From NCBI RefSeq assembly GCF_033568475.1, contig NC_133120.1, positions 96,614,151 to 96,678,150 of the forward strand: a stretch of DNA of 64,000 nt. Reading direction: 5' to 3'. The notes below the pieces were generated by a model. It did not search any database, had not been told where the DNA came from, and was given only the letters and a program-made list of their open reading frames with translations. Below, piece by piece: positions 35,985 to 49,100 of this stretch. The translations under genes were made by a program, and so were the position numbers. Position 1 is the first letter of the stretch. The number at the start of each line of letters is the position of its first letter. This stretch comes from Henckelia pumila (taxonomy: Eukaryota; Streptophyta; Magnoliopsida; Lamiales; Gesneriaceae).

Positions 35985-36395
35985 CATAACTGTGCTTAAT
36001 TGGAGTCAAGCATTTCAATCAGATTTGGTGGAATTTGAAATTATAAATACTTTTTTGGTGTTTGGTTAAATAAGATTTCGATGGGATTTTATCTGAATGA
36101 AATTGTTTGAATTTCATGGAATTTCATTGTATTTGGGTTTTAAAAATAATATTTTTTTCAAAAATATATATATTATATTACATACTCGCAGATTTCAAAT
36201 TATCTTTACGAATTTTACAAAATAACATTTATTAAAAAAATTAATATTATCAATTCAGGTTGTTATATTTTAAATTTTACCGAACACCAAAGTGGAATTT
36301 CATTTTCATGGATTCCAATTCCAATTCGAAATTCGATTTCAAATTATATATTTTAGACATCCAAACACACTGTAAAAGTATTTTATTAAAACATT
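35985..36395. mobile_element. Copy-B-specific insertion, MITE-like
   Basis: Copy A runs ATACACTATTAAAATTATTATATC at the matching place, whereas copy B has about 400 extra bp with GGAATTTCA/TGAAATTCC-type words and GGTGTTTGGTTAAAT near one end, AACACCAAA and CCAAACACAC near the other, typical of plant MITEs. Exact ends are not defined. Confidence 0.4.
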
Positions 36396-37448
36396 GTGTC
36401 ACAATGCGTAAATTAATATTTAATCATTTATCTTCTTTCAAAGTTGAGTTATGTTAATTACATGAAGAATTAATAAGTTTGGTATTGCATGTTATTTCTC
36501 AGTTTTTTATAATACTTTTTAAAGTTTCGGTCATTATTATTTTTTTATTTTGTGTTGTATTAAATAATTAATATTGTCTTTTATGTTAGAATATATATGA
36601 TAATGTAATACTTATTATTTACAGCTTTTTTAGTCGGTGAAATAATAATAATAATTTGTAATAAACAGTATTTCTTCTTAGGTGTTTAATTGTGTTGTTA
36701 TGTTATGTGTTAATAATATTCATATAACTTTTACCTAAAAAAATATTAATATAATTTGGCTTTAAATAATTTTATTTTGTTATCAGCCAACATTAATATT
36801 AACGATTTTGTTGAAATTATTATGATACGTTTGTTTGGTATATTATAGTAAATATTTCTGCGATTTTTCTTAAAATAAGATTTGATTATTATAATTTAAA
36901 ATAAATAGATAGACTTGTCATTTTTATCTGATATATTATAATTTTCAAAATTTTATATTTATTTGTAGATATTTGATCGTTGCCATCTTAAATATCGTCC
37001 ACATCATAAAATCTATAGAATTCCATAAAAATATTTAAATGTCATTAAAATTGATCCAAAAGTCTATCCGAATCTATTGAATTCCTTTTACAAATGATGT
37101 GATTATATTAAGACCCGTTTGGTTCAAAAATCAGAGAAAAAAGCATTTTTTTTAAAAAAACAAAATACTTTTTGTTTTTAAAGTGTTTGGACGATTGTCA
37201 TTTAAGTAATTAAAAAAGCGCATTAAAAAGTCATTAAAACTATGTATTGAATACACCATTGTAATAATCACAATTCTTGAATAATGTAAATATAATTCGT
37301 TAATTTTAATCAATTATTCAGTATTAAATCAAAATAAATTATAAGGGTTGGAATTACAAGTCGTATTTATTGTATTATCACTCTAAATTCCTGAACTTCT
37401 CGTATGAGTTTCAAAATATATCGAACATAAAATTTATTATATATTTTG

Positions 37449-37452
<4 letters not shown>

Positions 37453-37488
<36 letters not shown>
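37453..37488. repeat. (TA)n microsatellite
   Basis: About 36 bp of TA repeat just beyond the end of copy B similarity. Confidence 0.85.
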
Positions 37489-37490
<2 letters not shown>

Positions 37491-37551
37491 ATTTATGACA
37501 TTTTAATATAAGTACATATCAGATACAATATTTTCATTATAAAAACCTCAT

Positions 37552-38180
37552 TGTATCTGATATCACATAACCGGGATGACGATACCCCGGGTGGATTGGA
37601 TTCGAGAGGATGGTGTAACTACGACATATTAAAGAACCCGGGACTGGGGGGCAGTAACCTGGGATCTGCAAGAAAGGCTTAACCTGGGAGGTCTTAGCAT
37701 CCGGACCGATACAGGAGATCGAAAGGAACCCGGGTAAGGGGCCCTCCCGGAGTAAGCCTTCGGAAATTAGGAAAACCAGTGGGGCCCCGGCCTTTCTATT
37801 TTTAGGGCCAGGAAACGGCCACGTTTATTTAAAGTATGTCAGGTTCAAATCACAAATCCAATCATTACTAAACACGATCCAAAGGCATGGGCTCTGTCCG
37901 GAAATTATGGGGGTCTAAATCACACGTGATAACCATCTTATCACCCTAAAAAGTTGTTAGTAAGGCCATACCCAGTAATCATTGAGGACCCGGGTGGGCG
38001 AGTATAAAAGCCCATCCTGGGGGGCAAAAAAAGGGAAGAAAAAACACGAACTCTCTAAAAAAGAAGGTGGGTAGAGCTTCGTCTGAAAACAGATAAGATA
38101 TTCATATATTTTGTATCTTCACTTACCTTTTTCGCTCGGGAATTTATCCATCCCCGAGTAGTCATTTTGTGATAATCACA
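37552..38180 (+). mobile_element. 5' LTR of Tat element B
   Basis: About 629 bp ending GATAATCACA, with TATAAAAG (38003-38010). Its first 7-12 bases (TGTATCTGATATCAC) differ from the 3' LTR (TGTGATGATATTAC), and the left flank forms an inverted repeat with it (TATCAGATACAAT, 37518-37530), so the true left end is uncertain. Confidence 0.85.
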
Positions 38181-38184
38181 TTAT

Positions 38185-38202
38185 TGGCGCCGTCTGTGGG
38201 AA
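38185..38202 (+). other. Primer-binding site of Tat element B
   Basis: TGGCGCCGTCTGTGGGAA, identical to the site of Tat element A at 3607-3624; tRNA-Asp-like in its first nine to ten bases. Confidence 0.8.
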
Positions 38203-38223
38203 ACTTGAGTCTAAGGCGCAGAT

Positions 38224-39552
38224 ATGACCATCATCGATGATCCTGAAAGCTCTCGTCGAGTAGTGGCCGCAATCCAGGAGCAAGTGGACGCTATGGTGGA
38301 CGCGGCTCTACAAAGAATCATGGCGATACAACAAGGAGAAAAGGAGGGCCAAAGGAAGGATAAGGAAAAAGAAGTAGAAGGGGAAGGAGAGCCAGGACCA
38401 AGGCCCGAGAAAGAGAAGAGTAAAGGCATGCACGTGGAGGATGAGGGAAATTCACATGCGGGATCAGCAAATGTCACCATGGCGGGGGAGCTGGAAATGT
38501 TGAAGCAAAAAATACAAAAACTGGAGAATACTGACCCGCGGAAATCCGCGCGGATCAAAAGTTTGGGCTGTCCCTTCTCTTCGGAAATCATTGGGGAGCC
38601 ATTGCCAGTCTATTTCAAGTCCGCCAAAATCAAAGAGTATGATGACAGCGCTGATCCCGAGGAGCATGTAACCCGGTTTGAGAATGTGGCAATGTTGCAT
38701 TGTTATGGGGATCAAATCAAGTGCAAGGTATTTCTAACTACCTTGGTGGACTCCGCCCAGAGATGGTTCGAAAATCTGGAGGAAGGAAGCATTAAGACTT
38801 TCAAAGAATTCCGGGAGGTCTTTTTGCAACACTTCAGCAGCAGCAAGCGATACAAGAAAACCACTCTCAGCCTCTTCGAGATAAAGCAGCTAAACGAGGA
38901 GTCTCTAAGAGCTTATATTAAAAAGTTCAATAGAGTGGCCTTGGAAGTGCCTGCATGTGCACCTGAAACCAAAATCACTGCTTTCACGCAAGGGCTCAGA
39001 TAAGGAGAATTCTTCCTGTCTCTGGTCAAGAGGGCCCCCCGATACTTCGAGGACCTCTTGGCTCGAGCCGAGAAATATATCAATATGGAGGAGTCCCAGC
39101 GACAAAAAAGGGAGAAGGACAGGAGGGAAGAGCAAAAGGAGAGAGGGAACCAGGGTAGTCAAGGAAGAAGAAGGCAGGATCAACCGGGGAGGCTTGCTGC
39201 TTTTGCTCCTCACAGGGTAGCCCGGGATCGGGAAATACACTTGTGTGAGGAGAATGTCCAGCCGTTGCCTCCGAAAAGGCCGGGAAAATACTGTTCGATA
39301 CACCGGGTTAATACACACGACACTAGCGAGTGTCGGAGGCTCGGCGTGGAACCAGGACAGCCTGTGCCCGAGGAAACAAAGCATGTGGAGAAAAAGCAGA
39401 GGGGACCCCCCTGGGTACCCCGGTTTGACATCTCGCGAGACAATAGGCCTGACCCCTCGAAAGCCCGGGAGGTAGCGTCACGGGGGCCTGACAAAGGACC
39501 CCGAGAGGGATCTTCCAAAGGGGTGATCAACATGATTTCGGAAGGACACTGA
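38224..39552 (+). pseudogene. gag of Tat element B (in-frame stop, then frameshift)
   Basis: Begins MTIIDDPESSRRVV 22 bases after the primer site. An acidic/basic N-terminus leads into a gag domain (QRWFENLEEGSIKTFKEF, FLQHFSSSKR) homologous to element A. TAA at 39001-39003 interrupts the frame after TQGL, and the frame is open again up to 39552 (ARAEKYINMEES, CSIHRVNTHDTSEC). A one-base loss near 39548 then shifts NMISEG out of frame; the expected TDGDSNRAR reads on in the next frame. Gag would form the particle shell. This copy cannot make full-length protein. Confidence 0.88.
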
Positions 39553-41944
39553 TGGGGACTCTAATAGGGCTCGGAAATCTTGGAGCAAAAGAGAGGTCCT
39601 GGGAATCGAGGCTTGGAGACCAGATCCCTGCCCAGTCGTTACATTTGGGCCCGAGGATTTGGAGGGAGTGTGTTTACCCCACAACGATGCTTTACTCATC
39701 CGAGCGCAGGTGGCTAACTATGACATAAGAAGGGTGTTTGTGGATTCGGGGAGTTCTGTGAATGTCATTTTCCAGGATGCATTTGAGCAAATGGACTTGC
39801 GGGGATGTGAGGTTAACCCTGTAAAAACATCCATGTATGGGTTTGCAGGACATACCATTCGGCCTAAAGGAGAAGTGCGGTTGCCTATTACGTTAGGATC
39901 GGGCGATACAAAGAAGACTGTCATGGCCCTCTTCACCGTGGTGGAGGCCCCATCTTCCTACAATATTATCCTGGGAAGGCCGGCCTTAAATGCCTTCAGG
40001 GCTGTCGCTTCCGCTTACCACCAAAAGATCAAATTCCCGGTGGGGGATCGAGTGGGCGAAGTAAAGGGAGATCAACACTCATCCCGACGGTGTTATGCGG
40101 ACACCATCCGGGTGGATAACAAGACGGCACGAGGGACGGAGAGGAGAGATGGTTCCAGACAAGAAGAGGTGTGCGCGGTAGGAGAAGTAAAAGAAGAAAA
40201 TGAGGAGGTGGAGGTAGTGCCTGGACAGCCAGGGAAGATCGCCTGGGTGGCTCGGGGGATGGAGCCTGCTTTGGTTGAGCAATTAAAGACCTGCCTGACC
40301 CAGAACGCGAATGTGTTTGCATGGTCTACCAAGGAGCTAACTGGAGTCCCGGCCCATTTGGCAGAACATAGGCTAAATATCCTCTCAGGATCCCGGCCCG
40401 TCAGGCAAAAGAAGAGACACTTCGGGGCGGAAAAAGACAAGGTCATTGCTGAGCAAGTCCGGGAACTTCTGGAAGCGGGGCACGTTAAAGAGGTACAGTT
40501 TCCTACTTGGTTATCTAACGTAGTGCTGGTACCCAAAAGTACAGGAAAATGGAGGATGTGAATAGATTTCCGAGACTTAAACAAAGCCTGCCCCAAGGAT
40601 TGCTATCCCCTCCCCCGGATTGATCAGTTAGTATATTCTACCTCTGGTTATGAGCTGCTTTGCTTTATGGATGCTTACCAGGGATACCATCAAATTCCCC
40701 TGGCTAGGAAAGATCAGGATAAGTTCAGTTTTGTTACGTCAGGAGGAACGTTTTGTTATGTGGTTATGCCTTTTGGGTTAAAGAATGCAGGAGCCACCTA
40801 TCAAAGGATGATGGACAGAGTTTTCAAAAATCAATTGGGCCGAAATATCGAGGTATATGTGGATGATATTATGGTAAAATCCAGGACCAGGAACCATTTT
40901 ATTCCTGACTTGGAAGAAACCTTTGGTACCTTGCGAAGGTACGGGGTGAAGCTTAACCCGGCCAAGTGCGTGTTCGGAGTGAAAAGCGGAAAATTCTTGG
41001 GATTCGTAGTGACCGAGAGAGGAATAGAGGTAAACCCAGAGAAAGTAAAAATCCTGAGGGAGATGCCATCACCCTCCTCCGTTAGGGAAGTGCAGCGGTT
41101 GACTGGAAGAGTCACTGCCCTGTCTCGTTTCGTTGCTCGGTTTGCCCACCGGAGTCATCCTTTCTTTCAAGTGTTGAGGAAGGCCCAGAGATTTGGATGG
41201 AGTGAGGATTGTGAACGGGCTTTCCAGGAATTAAAGGAGCATCTGGAAAATCTGCCCATCCTGGTTAAGCCCAAACCAGGGGAGAGATTGTGGGTTTATA
41301 TCTCCACGACAGAGTTTGCTGTGAGCACGGTGTTAATAAAGGAAGAGGGAGGAGATCAGAAGCCAGTTTATTATGTAAGTCATGCTCTGAAGGGGCCCGA
41401 GATCCGATACAGTGAAATGGAAAAGATGGCCCTGGCCCTTATTTTGACTGCCCGGAAGCTCCGACCTTACTTCCTATCGCATCCGATCACTGTCCTGACC
41501 AATAGCCCCTTGGGCCGGGTGATGACTCAATCGGATGCTTCAGGTCGGTTGGTCAAGTGGGCAGTGGAATTGGGAGAATACGATATAGAATACAGGCCTC
41601 GGGCAGCTATTAAGGTACAAGCTTTGTCTGACTTTCTGACCGAGGTCATCACATTTGGACAGGAGGAAGTGTGGAGAATCTTTGTGGATGGGGCCAGCAG
41701 TTTTGAAGGAAGCGGAGTGGGGGTGATCCTGATTTCTCCCACTCAGGAAAAAACTAAAGTGGCGATAAGATTATCATCTTTCAAGTCAAACAATGAAGCA
41801 GAGTATGAAGCAGTAATCTCGGGCTTGAAATTGGCTCGGGAGGCGGGAGCCAGGCATGTGATTGTATATTCGGATTCTCAACTGGTAGTACAGCAAATCC
41901 AGGGAACTTTTAGCATCAGAAAGAATAGATTGCAGGAGTATGTG
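39553..41944 (+). pseudogene. protease, reverse transcriptase and RNase H of Tat element B (stop codon, cut by Tekay 2)
   Basis: Frame 2 contains the protease (VFVDSGSSVNVIF near 39735-39775), a linker and reverse transcriptase (VPKSTGKWRM, DAYQGYHQI, VMPFGLKNAGATYQ, YVDDIMVKS at about 40855-40881). A second RNase H follows (IFVDGASSFEGSG near 41680). TGA at 40559-40561 stands where relatives have a cysteine codon (WRM-C-DFRDL). The frame then runs to 41944, where Tekay 2 is inserted with duplication of ATGTG. The reading frame resumes at 51154. Confidence 0.9.
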
Positions 41945-43996
41945 TGAAAGGGCCCGTGTCCTGATTTAATATTTAATGATCAAACAACCAGGATTAATTA
42001 ATGTAAACAGCGAAAACGAGTTAAAAATTTGCGTTTGGGCCTACAGAAATTTCGGCATGACCTATTCGTAAATAGGACATCCCAAAAACTTGTACAACAC
42101 AACCAACAATATATACTCGAAAATAGAGTCACAACTCCAATTTACACACCTATAGCCGCACTGGCCAGGACTAAACACATGCAGAGCCGGCAAGGCTCGA
42201 TCATACAAATAACAATTCAAAACAAAGTCCAAAACTATTTATACAGATACACAGGGCATCACCCCGGCAAATATAAAACTCGCTAAAATGATATATATAC
42301 ATATATATCTGGGAACTCAACTCCACGCTCGCCTCACTGGGTACCACTAGATGACGCTCCACCAGATGCGTCAAATCCCCCTGGATAACCTGCTATGGAA
42401 TCACAAACAACCACAGCATAAAAAGAAAACAGGGGTCGGACCCCAGTACGACGAACTATAAAAATTACGACAAATATAACTGACATGAATAAAATCAAGT
42501 ACAATGCAATGAAATGCAATGTAATGCGTGACAGGTATCAATGAAATAAGGAATACCAAAAGGAGTCCAAATAATCGTATCACAATAAACTCAGTGGCCA
42601 CCCGTGCCAGGAACGCAGCAGACCTCGAATCATCACTGCTAATCCATACACGTAGCATCGGAGGGTGACAGGAGCGACCCGTCCAGCCTCATGCTGTCAT
42701 CAGGAGTGTCGTACGTAGCATCAGAGGGCGACAGGAGCTACCTGTCCGTGCCTCATACTATCTCAGGAGTGCACTAAAATAATGTCACTCGCTCCATGAT
42801 GACTCAATACATCTCAAGAGATCAATATCAATAGTAATCAAAGGAGTCAAGGCTCAACGTGCTATGTAAACTTATAAATGAGTGAATGCAATCATATAAT
42901 CCACGTAAGCACATAAAACACATTATCACTCATTACAAAATATTTAATATCATTACATGTCATTATAGACGTCGTAATATAAACAGCTCATACGTACCTC
43001 AACCGACACTTAATTATCACAGAAATATCTCAAGTATTTCTCGGATATTCCAATCCCAAATTTTCAGAATCTGTAATTCCAGAAAAATTGCTCATAAATC
43101 CTAAAATTTATATTTAATATTAAAACATCCTATCAATAACCAAATATCGAATTTACGACTCTAAAAGTCGAAATACCAAAAGTATAATAATCTGAATTTT
43201 TTCCAGAAAATTCCCAAAAATTCTGAAATTTATATATATGAATTCTAGCACATCTAGATATCCAAACAGTGATTTAAATAACTCTAAACTTCAAAAATTC
43301 CAATTTAAATAATCTGGAAATTCGAAATAATGCCCCAATAATTTCTGAAAAATAGTCAATACCTCCAATCGAGTCCGGTATAATACCTACAACCAATAAT
43401 AAATCAAATATCAATTATCGGATGTCAATTGAATCGAAATACCCAAAATTCAAAACCCTAGATTCAAAATTATACCTCAAAGCTTGGAATTAAAGGGTTA
43501 AACAACTAACACAACCTACCCCTAAACTCCGGCGACGATCGGCGGCGGCGAACGGCGGCAGCTGGTGCGACGGGTTTTCGGAAATGTCAATAAAAATATG
43601 AAATATGGATACCAAAAGATAGCTCTCGTCGAGAGGATTCCAGAACTATATTTACTTTTGAAATCCGGCCAAAAACGAAGGAGATACGGAGATTTGAAGC
43701 GATAGGAAAAATTGGAAAAATTCAAACAGAGGAGACGGGGATGACGGAAACGTTTGTTTTTTGAGGAGAGAGAAACGAGAATATATAATATATTGTATAT
43801 ATATCCATTTTATGAGATATACATTGATTTAATGTGTGTCATATTTTATTCATTCGGGGTTATAACTTGACCCGGTTTGAGTTATTTCAACTCATGTGTG
43901 CTCTATAAATAAAATATGCATTTTAATATCGTCTATAAACCGATATTTATAAATACATATTTTTAACACACAAATTAATTAATTCGGGTCCTTACA
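41945..43996 (-). mobile_element. 3' LTR of Tekay 2
   Basis: Minus-strand TGTAAGGACCCGAATT...GGGCCCTTTCA. ORFs found here are repeated exactly in the other LTR and are not genes. Confidence 0.95.
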
Positions 43997-44012
43997 TTTC
44001 TCCCCTTCTAAA
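43997..44012 (-). other. Polypurine tract of Tekay 2
   Basis: Minus-strand TTTAGAAGGGGAGAAA adjoining the LTR start, preceded by TCGAGGACGAAATC. Confidence 0.85.
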
Positions 44013-44073
44013 AAGAAGATTTCGTCCTCGAAATTAAACACACATCAAACTTATATACAAAGTGGTTAAACAT

Positions 44074-47000
44074 CTACCACTGATAGTACATAGGGAAATC
44101 AGAGTACAAGGCATAATTCATAACATTGTCAAACAAATGAGGCCATTCTTGACGCATTCGAGACTCCAATTCCCATGTAGCTTCTTCTCTTCCATGTCTA
44201 CTCCATTCTACCATAACCAAAGGAATCGTCTTGTTCCTCAGTTGCTTTTCTTTACGATCAAGAATCTGCACTGGATACTCAACATAGCTAAGGGAACTAT
44301 CCAACTCCACATCATCAGCCCTCAAGATATGAGAAGGATCTGGTTCATACTTCCGCAGCATAGATACGTGAAATACATCATGTATCGCAGACAAACTCTG
44401 CGGCAAGTTCAAACGATACGCTAAAATACCAATCTTCTCAACAATCTCGTATGGACCGATATAACGAGGAGCTAATTTCCCTTTACGCCCAAATCTCATA
44501 GTACCACGAAATGGTGATACTTTCAAGAAAACAAAATCGCCAACCTGAAATTCTAAAGGTCTACGTCTGTTATTAGCATAGCTGGCTTGACGATCCTGGG
44601 CTGCTTTCATTCTTTTCCTGATTAGGTCAACTTTTTCTTTCATCTCTTGAATAAACTCTGGTCCTGACAACTGTCGTTCTCCTACTTCTTCCCAACATAT
44701 CGGAGATCTACATTTTCTGCCATACAAGGCTTCAAATGGTGCCATCCCGATAGATACATGATAACTATTATTGTAAGAGAATTCCACCAAAGCTAAAGAT
44801 TCTTGCCAACCGCCACTAAAATCCATCACAACAGCTCGTAATAAATCTTCAAGTGTCTGAATAGTTCTTTCAGATTGACCATCTGTCTGTGGATGATAGG
44901 CAGTACTCATGGCCAATTTAGAACCTAAAGATGATTGCAAACTAGACCAAAACTTAGAAGTAAATCTGGGATCACGGTCTGATACTATAGTAACTGGCAC
45001 ACCATGCAATCGCACTATCTGATCAATGTACATTTTTGCCATTTTCGTATATGTCCACGTACGATCATATGGAATAAAATGGGCAGATTTAGACAATCTA
45101 TCCACAATAACCCAAATGGCATCACAACCACGATTAGATCGAGGTAGGTGTGTCACGAAATCCATAGTAATGTGTTCCCAATTCCACTGTGGTACTTCAA
45201 GACTAAGTAACATACCACCTGGTCTCATTCTTTCAGCCTTAACTTGTTGACACGTCAAACACTTAGCCACAAAATCAGAAATATCATTCTTCATACCTTC
45301 CCACCAATAATGGGCTTTCAAGATATGATACATCTTTCTAATTCCAGGATGTACACTATGTCGACTACAATGAGCTTCTCGTAGTATATCGTCTTTCAAA
45401 TCTATCAAATTCGGAACCACAAGTCTACCATTATAACGCAAACATCCATCAGAAGCAACAAGAAATTTCCCTGACTGACCAGCTGGAGTTAATTCTTTCA
45501 AATGATGAATATATGGATCAGTCTTTTGTGCTTCTTTGATTTTCAAAATTATTCGTGGTTCAACTTGTATAGATGAAACTATGAAATGATTACCTTTAGC
45601 TCGATAAGTCCATCCTGAAGTTCTCAAATGCTCATGAACTTTAGAAATAGTTAAAGATGCCAACATCTTAGTATGAACTTTTCTGCTCAAAGCATCTGCA
45701 ACTTGATTCACGTTTCCTGGCTGGTATTGAATATCACAGTCAAAATCCTTAAGCAGTTCCAACCATCGACGTTGTCTCATATTCAAATCAGACTGTGTGA
45801 ATAAATATTTCAGACTCTTATGATCGGAATAAATCACAAACTGCTCACCGTACAGATAATGACGCCATAGTTTCAATGCATGCACAATGGCAGCCAATTC
45901 TAAATCATGAACTGGATAACGAGTCTCATGTGATTTCAATTGACGTGATGCATACGCAATCACGCGTCCATTTTGCATCAAAACACAACCCAGTCCATTC
46001 AAAGAAGCATCTGTACAGACAACAAATCCACCTGAGCCTGAAGGTAATGCTAGTACTGGAGCCGTAGTCAATTTCTCTTTCAAAGTCTGAAAACTAGCTT
46101 CACATTCCCCAGTCCACACAAAACGTCGATCTTTTTGCGTTAATATAGGCCTAGCTATTTCAGAAAATCCCTTGATGAAACGCCTATAATATCCAGCCAA
46201 ACCCAAAAAACTACGAATCTCAGAGACATTGGTTGGTCGAGACCAATTAAGAACAACTTCAATTTTACTAGGATCGACAGATACTCCTTGTGCTGATATC
46301 ACATGTCCTAGAAATAATACTCTGTCCAGCCAAAATTCACACTTCGAAAACTTAGCATATAATTGTGATGTTCTGAGTTTCTGAAGTACTAAGGTCAAAT
46401 GTTCTTTATGCTCCTTCCTTGACTTAGAATAAATCAAAATGTCATCAATGAAAACGATAACAAATCGATCTATGAATTCTCGAAACACACGATTCATTAA
46501 ATCCATAAAAACCGCTGGAGCATTAGTCAACCCGAAAGGCACAACTAAAAATTCATAATGTCCGTAACGCGTTCGAAATGCTGTCTTGGAAACATCTTCC
46601 TCTCGAACTCGAAGTTGATGATATCCAGAACGAAGATCAATTTTAGAATATACAGATGTACCCTGCAACTGATCAAACAAGTCATCAATTCGTGGCAAAG
46701 GATACTTATTCTTCACAGTAGCCTGATTCAATTGCCGATAATCGATGCACATTCTCATCGTTCCGTCTTTCTTCTTCACAAACAAGACTGGAGCACCCCA
46801 AGGTGATACACTTGGTCTAATATAACCTTTTTCCAGCAAATCTTGCAATTGCATCTTGAGTTCTTTCAATTCTGCTGGAGCTAATCGATATGGGGCTCGA
46901 AAAATAGGACTTGTCCCTGGCATTAATTCAATGCTAAGATCTATTTCTCTTTGAGGCGGAAAACCCGGAATCTCATCAGGAAATACATCAGAAAAATCCT

Positions 47001-48843
47001 TAACGACAGGAATATCTGAAACTTTCAATTTTTCTTCCTTCGTCGCATCTAGAGCATAAATCATAAATCCTTCATTTCCTATCGACAATAATCTAAACAT
47101 TTCCATTGCCGATACTAATGGAATGCGAGATTGTGAATCACTACCATAAAAATTCCACTTATTGCCATAATACGGTCTAAATCTCACAATGCCATGAAAA
47201 CAATCAACCGTAGCTCTATAATTCATCAGTGTATCCATACCCAAGATACAGTCAAAATCAGACATAGCTAGTTTGATTAAATTAGTTATCATGATCTTAT
47301 CCTCAAATCTAATCACACAATTCAACACTATCTCATTAGACATCAAGAAAACACCAGCAGGAGTAGCAACAGACACAGTATCCAATAACGGAGTAAAAGC
47401 AATCTCATGCTCATCAGCAAATGTAACAGATAAAAATGAATGAGATGCTCCTGTGTCTATCAAGATACGTGCAGGATACTCAAAAATATAACAAATACCT
47501 GCAATAACTCCCCCAGGTGCATCTTGTGCCTGATCCTGAGTCATAGCATGGACTTGAGCCTGCTGTGGACCTGGAAAACGCTGCTGACTCTGAGAAGATG
47601 GATATCTAGGCTGCTGAGTGGACTGTACTGGAATATAAGGCTGTGTAGGAGCAAACTGTGGTACAGGAGCATATGGCCTGAATGATGGTCGTCCAGGAAA
47701 CTGGCCAAACTGTTGTGGCTGAAATTGTTGTCTTCCAGCATTTGGACATACTCGAGACGAATGTCCAGCCTGCCCACAAGTATAACAAGTTCCTGGAAAT
47801 CCTGTACAATGTGCACTCAAATGATTACCACCACATCTGTCACAGTACACTCTCCCAGATGATCCAACTGAACTTCCACCACGACTACCACTGGAACTGG
47901 AGGAACTAGACTGTGGTTTCTTTTTAAATGGCTTCCCTCTAGCTTTAAACCAAGGCCTTTTCGCTTGCTGAGAAGATTGAATAGGCTGATATGAAGGTAA
48001 ACCCATTGGTGTCTGTGAACTGCTTCCAGCTCCTTGAGGAACAGATGCTGGGATTGATTGTGGTTCACCCCTGAGTAGACTCGCTTCAATTTTCTTGGCC
48101 TTTTCTACTGCTTTCATATAAGTAGATGGAGTTCCAGTAGTCACCAAAGTATGGATCGTTCGTGTAAGCCCTTTCAGAAAATGTGAAAGCTTTGACCGAT
48201 CATTCTTTGCAACATGTGGGACATAAGGCAGAAGAGCAGAGAACTGAGAAGCATATTCAGCAACAGATTTATTGCCTTGCACCAACAGATTAAATTCATC
48301 TTCTTTAGCAGAATAGTATGATGGTGGTGCATATTCTTGTGCAAACTGCTTACAAAATACTTCCCATGTGATCTTTTCACCAGAATCAGAAAGTGTTTCT
48401 GCTGTCGTTTCCCACCACAGTTGCGCTCGGTCTTTCAGCTGAAAAGGAACTAACTTCAGTCGAATGTCATCAGGATATTCTAATCCATTAAACATATTGT
48501 TGAGACTTTTCAACCAACTAGTAGCTTTCTCACTTCCTTCATTGCCAAAGAACTTTTGCGGACGCAACTCCTGAAATTGAGAAATTATTAATCGTATTCC
48601 TCCCATTTTCTCAGTCAATTGGGTTACTGGATCAGCCTCAGCCTGAATCGCTTTTCCTTTGTCAGGATTTACCCGTGGTTGTTGTTCCACCTCTAATTCC
48701 ACATCTTTCGGAGGCTGAACAGCTGGTCGACCACGTCTTCCCCTGACAATATCATCAAGATTTCTAACATTTATCGCTGCAGACTCTTCGACAACTTCCT
48801 TCCCTTTTCTACCTCTTCCTCCTGGTGCCATTCTACAAGACAC
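44074..48843 (-). CDS. gag-pol: Intact gag-pol polyprotein of Tekay 2 (1589 aa)
   Basis: One frame from ATG at 48843 to the stop at 44074, with a second in-frame Met at residue 5. Gag spans about 95-260 ([15 protein letters not shown]). Cys-rich knuckles are [13 protein letters not shown] (about 334-346) and [14 protein letters not shown] (353-366). The protease [10 protein letters not shown] is at 461-470. Reverse transcriptase has FIDDILIYS at 798-806, and RNase H has TDASLNGLG. The integrase follows with an HHCC zinc domain (H...[17 protein letters not shown]) and DDE core ([25 protein letters not shown]). It ends in a chromodomain-like segment [19 protein letters not shown]. All key motifs are present, so this is likely a functional polyprotein acting in cytoplasmic particles and, for integrase, the nucleus. 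Homologous to Tekay 1 pol but only distantly in gag. Confidence 0.95.
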   Translation of the reverse strand: MSCRMAPGGRGRKGKEVVEESAAINVRNLDDIVRGRRGRPAVQPPKDVELEVEQQPRVNPDKGKAIQAEADPVTQLTEKMGGIRLIISQFQELRPQKFFGNEGSEKATSWLKSLNNMFNGLEYPDDIRLKLVPFQLKDRAQLWWETTAETLSDSGEKITWEVFCKQFAQEYAPPSYYSAKEDEFNLLVQGNKSVAEYASQFSALLPYVPHVAKNDRSKLSHFLKGLTRTIHTLVTTGTPSTYMKAVEKAKKIEASLLRGEPQSIPASVPQGAGSSSQTPMGLPSYQPIQSSQQAKRPWFKARGKPFKKKPQSSSSSSSGSRGGSSVGSSGRVYCDRCGGNHLSAHCTGFPGTCYTCGQAGHSSRVCPNAGRQQFQPQQFGQFPGRPSFRPYAPVPQFAPTQPYIPVQSTQQPRYPSSQSQQRFPGPQQAQVHAMTQDQAQDAPGGVIAGICYIFEYPARILIDTGASHSFLSVTFADEHEIAFTPLLDTVSVATPAGVFLMSNEIVLNCVIRFEDKIMITNLIKLAMSDFDCILGMDTLMNYRATVDCFHGIVRFRPYYGNKWNFYGSDSQSRIPLVSAMEMFRLLSIGNEGFMIYALDATKEEKLKVSDIPVVKDFSDVFPDEIPGFPPQREIDLSIELMPGTSPIFRAPYRLAPAELKELKMQLQDLLEKGYIRPSVSPWGAPVLFVKKKDGTMRMCIDYRQLNQATVKNKYPLPRIDDLFDQLQGTSVYSKIDLRSGYHQLRVREEDVSKTAFRTRYGHYEFLVVPFGLTNAPAVFMDLMNRVFREFIDRFVIVFIDDILIYSKSRKEHKEHLTLVLQKLRTSQLYAKFSKCEFWLDRVLFLGHVISAQGVSVDPSKIEVVLNWSRPTNVSEIRSFLGLAGYYRRFIKGFSEIARPILTQKDRRFVWTGECEASFQTLKEKLTTAPVLALPSGSGGFVVCTDASLNGLGCVLMQNGRVIAYASRQLKSHETRYPVHDLELAAIVHALKLWRHYLYGEQFVIYSDHKSLKYLFTQSDLNMRQRRWLELLKDFDCDIQYQPGNVNQVADALSRKVHTKMLASLTISKVHEHLRTSGWTYRAKGNHFIVSSIQVEPRIILKIKEAQKTDPYIHHLKELTPAGQSGKFLVASDGCLRYNGRLVVPNLIDLKDDILREAHCSRHSVHPGIRKMYHILKAHYWWEGMKNDISDFVAKCLTCQQVKAERMRPGGMLLSLEVPQWNWEHITMDFVTHLPRSNRGCDAIWVIVDRLSKSAHFIPYDRTWTYTKMAKMYIDQIVRLHGVPVTIVSDRDPRFTSKFWSSLQSSLGSKLAMSTAYHPQTDGQSERTIQTLEDLLRAVVMDFSGGWQESLALVEFSYNNSYHVSIGMAPFEALYGRKCRSPICWEEVGERQLSGPEFIQEMKEKVDLIRKRMKAAQDRQASYANNRRRPLEFQVGDFVFLKVSPFRGTMRFGRKGKLAPRYIGPYEIVEKIGILAYRLNLPQSLSAIHDVFHVSMLRKYEPDPSHILRADDVELDSSLSYVEYPVQILDRKEKQLRNKTIPLVMVEWSRHGREEATWELESRMRQEWPHLFDNVMNYALYSDFPMYYQW

Positions 48844-49086
48844 AAGGATTTAAATACACAGGCAAAAATATCTTAACGAATAGAAAACGATGATAGAAAT
48901 TCAGAGTTCTAAGAGACTTCATAAACTAATTCTAAAGCCAAGAACTACTGGTTCTAACAAATACGTTCAAAAATAAGCACCACAAGTAAGTCACGTAAGA
49001 ACAAGTAGTCACACACATACGCAACCATTTTGTTAGTGTCTAAACTCGAGTGTCCTAGACTCTAATTCGAGCATATCCCAGTATAT

Positions 49087-49098
49087 GCTCTGATACCA
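49087..49098 (-). other. Primer-binding site of Tekay 2
   Basis: Minus-strand TGGTATCAGAGC, two bases inside the 5' LTR end CCCTTTCA; initiator tRNA-Met complement. Confidence 0.9.
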
Positions 49099-49100
49099 AA

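Larger units (their letters stand above)
30222..37353. repeat. Copy B of the tandem segmental duplication
   Basis: Same block order as copy A (4380-29299) without its large insertions. Similarity ends near 37353 (AAATTATAAGGGTTGGAATT, copy A AAATTATAAGGGCTGGAATT at about 29299). Copy-B-only insertions are described at 30621, 32767 and 35985. Confidence 0.8.

Noticed and set aside
37547-37551. CTCAT as target duplication of Tat element B
   Set aside because: The right flank is TTAGT, so it does not match.
38905-40596. Minus-strand ORFs of 67-167 codons opposite Tat element B gag-pol
   Set aside because: Shadows of the coding strand with no conserved motif; unlike the antisense ORFs at 53355-55628 they lack splice-compatible structure and domain similarity.
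42029-43725. Several ORFs of 60-85 codons shared by 42029-43725 and 49185-50877
   Set aside because: They are exact duplicates within the two LTRs of Tekay 2 and have no protein features.
44062-47909. Plus-strand ORFs (for example 44062-44424, 47440-47685)
   Set aside because: Antisense shadows of the intact Tekay 2 gag-pol frame.
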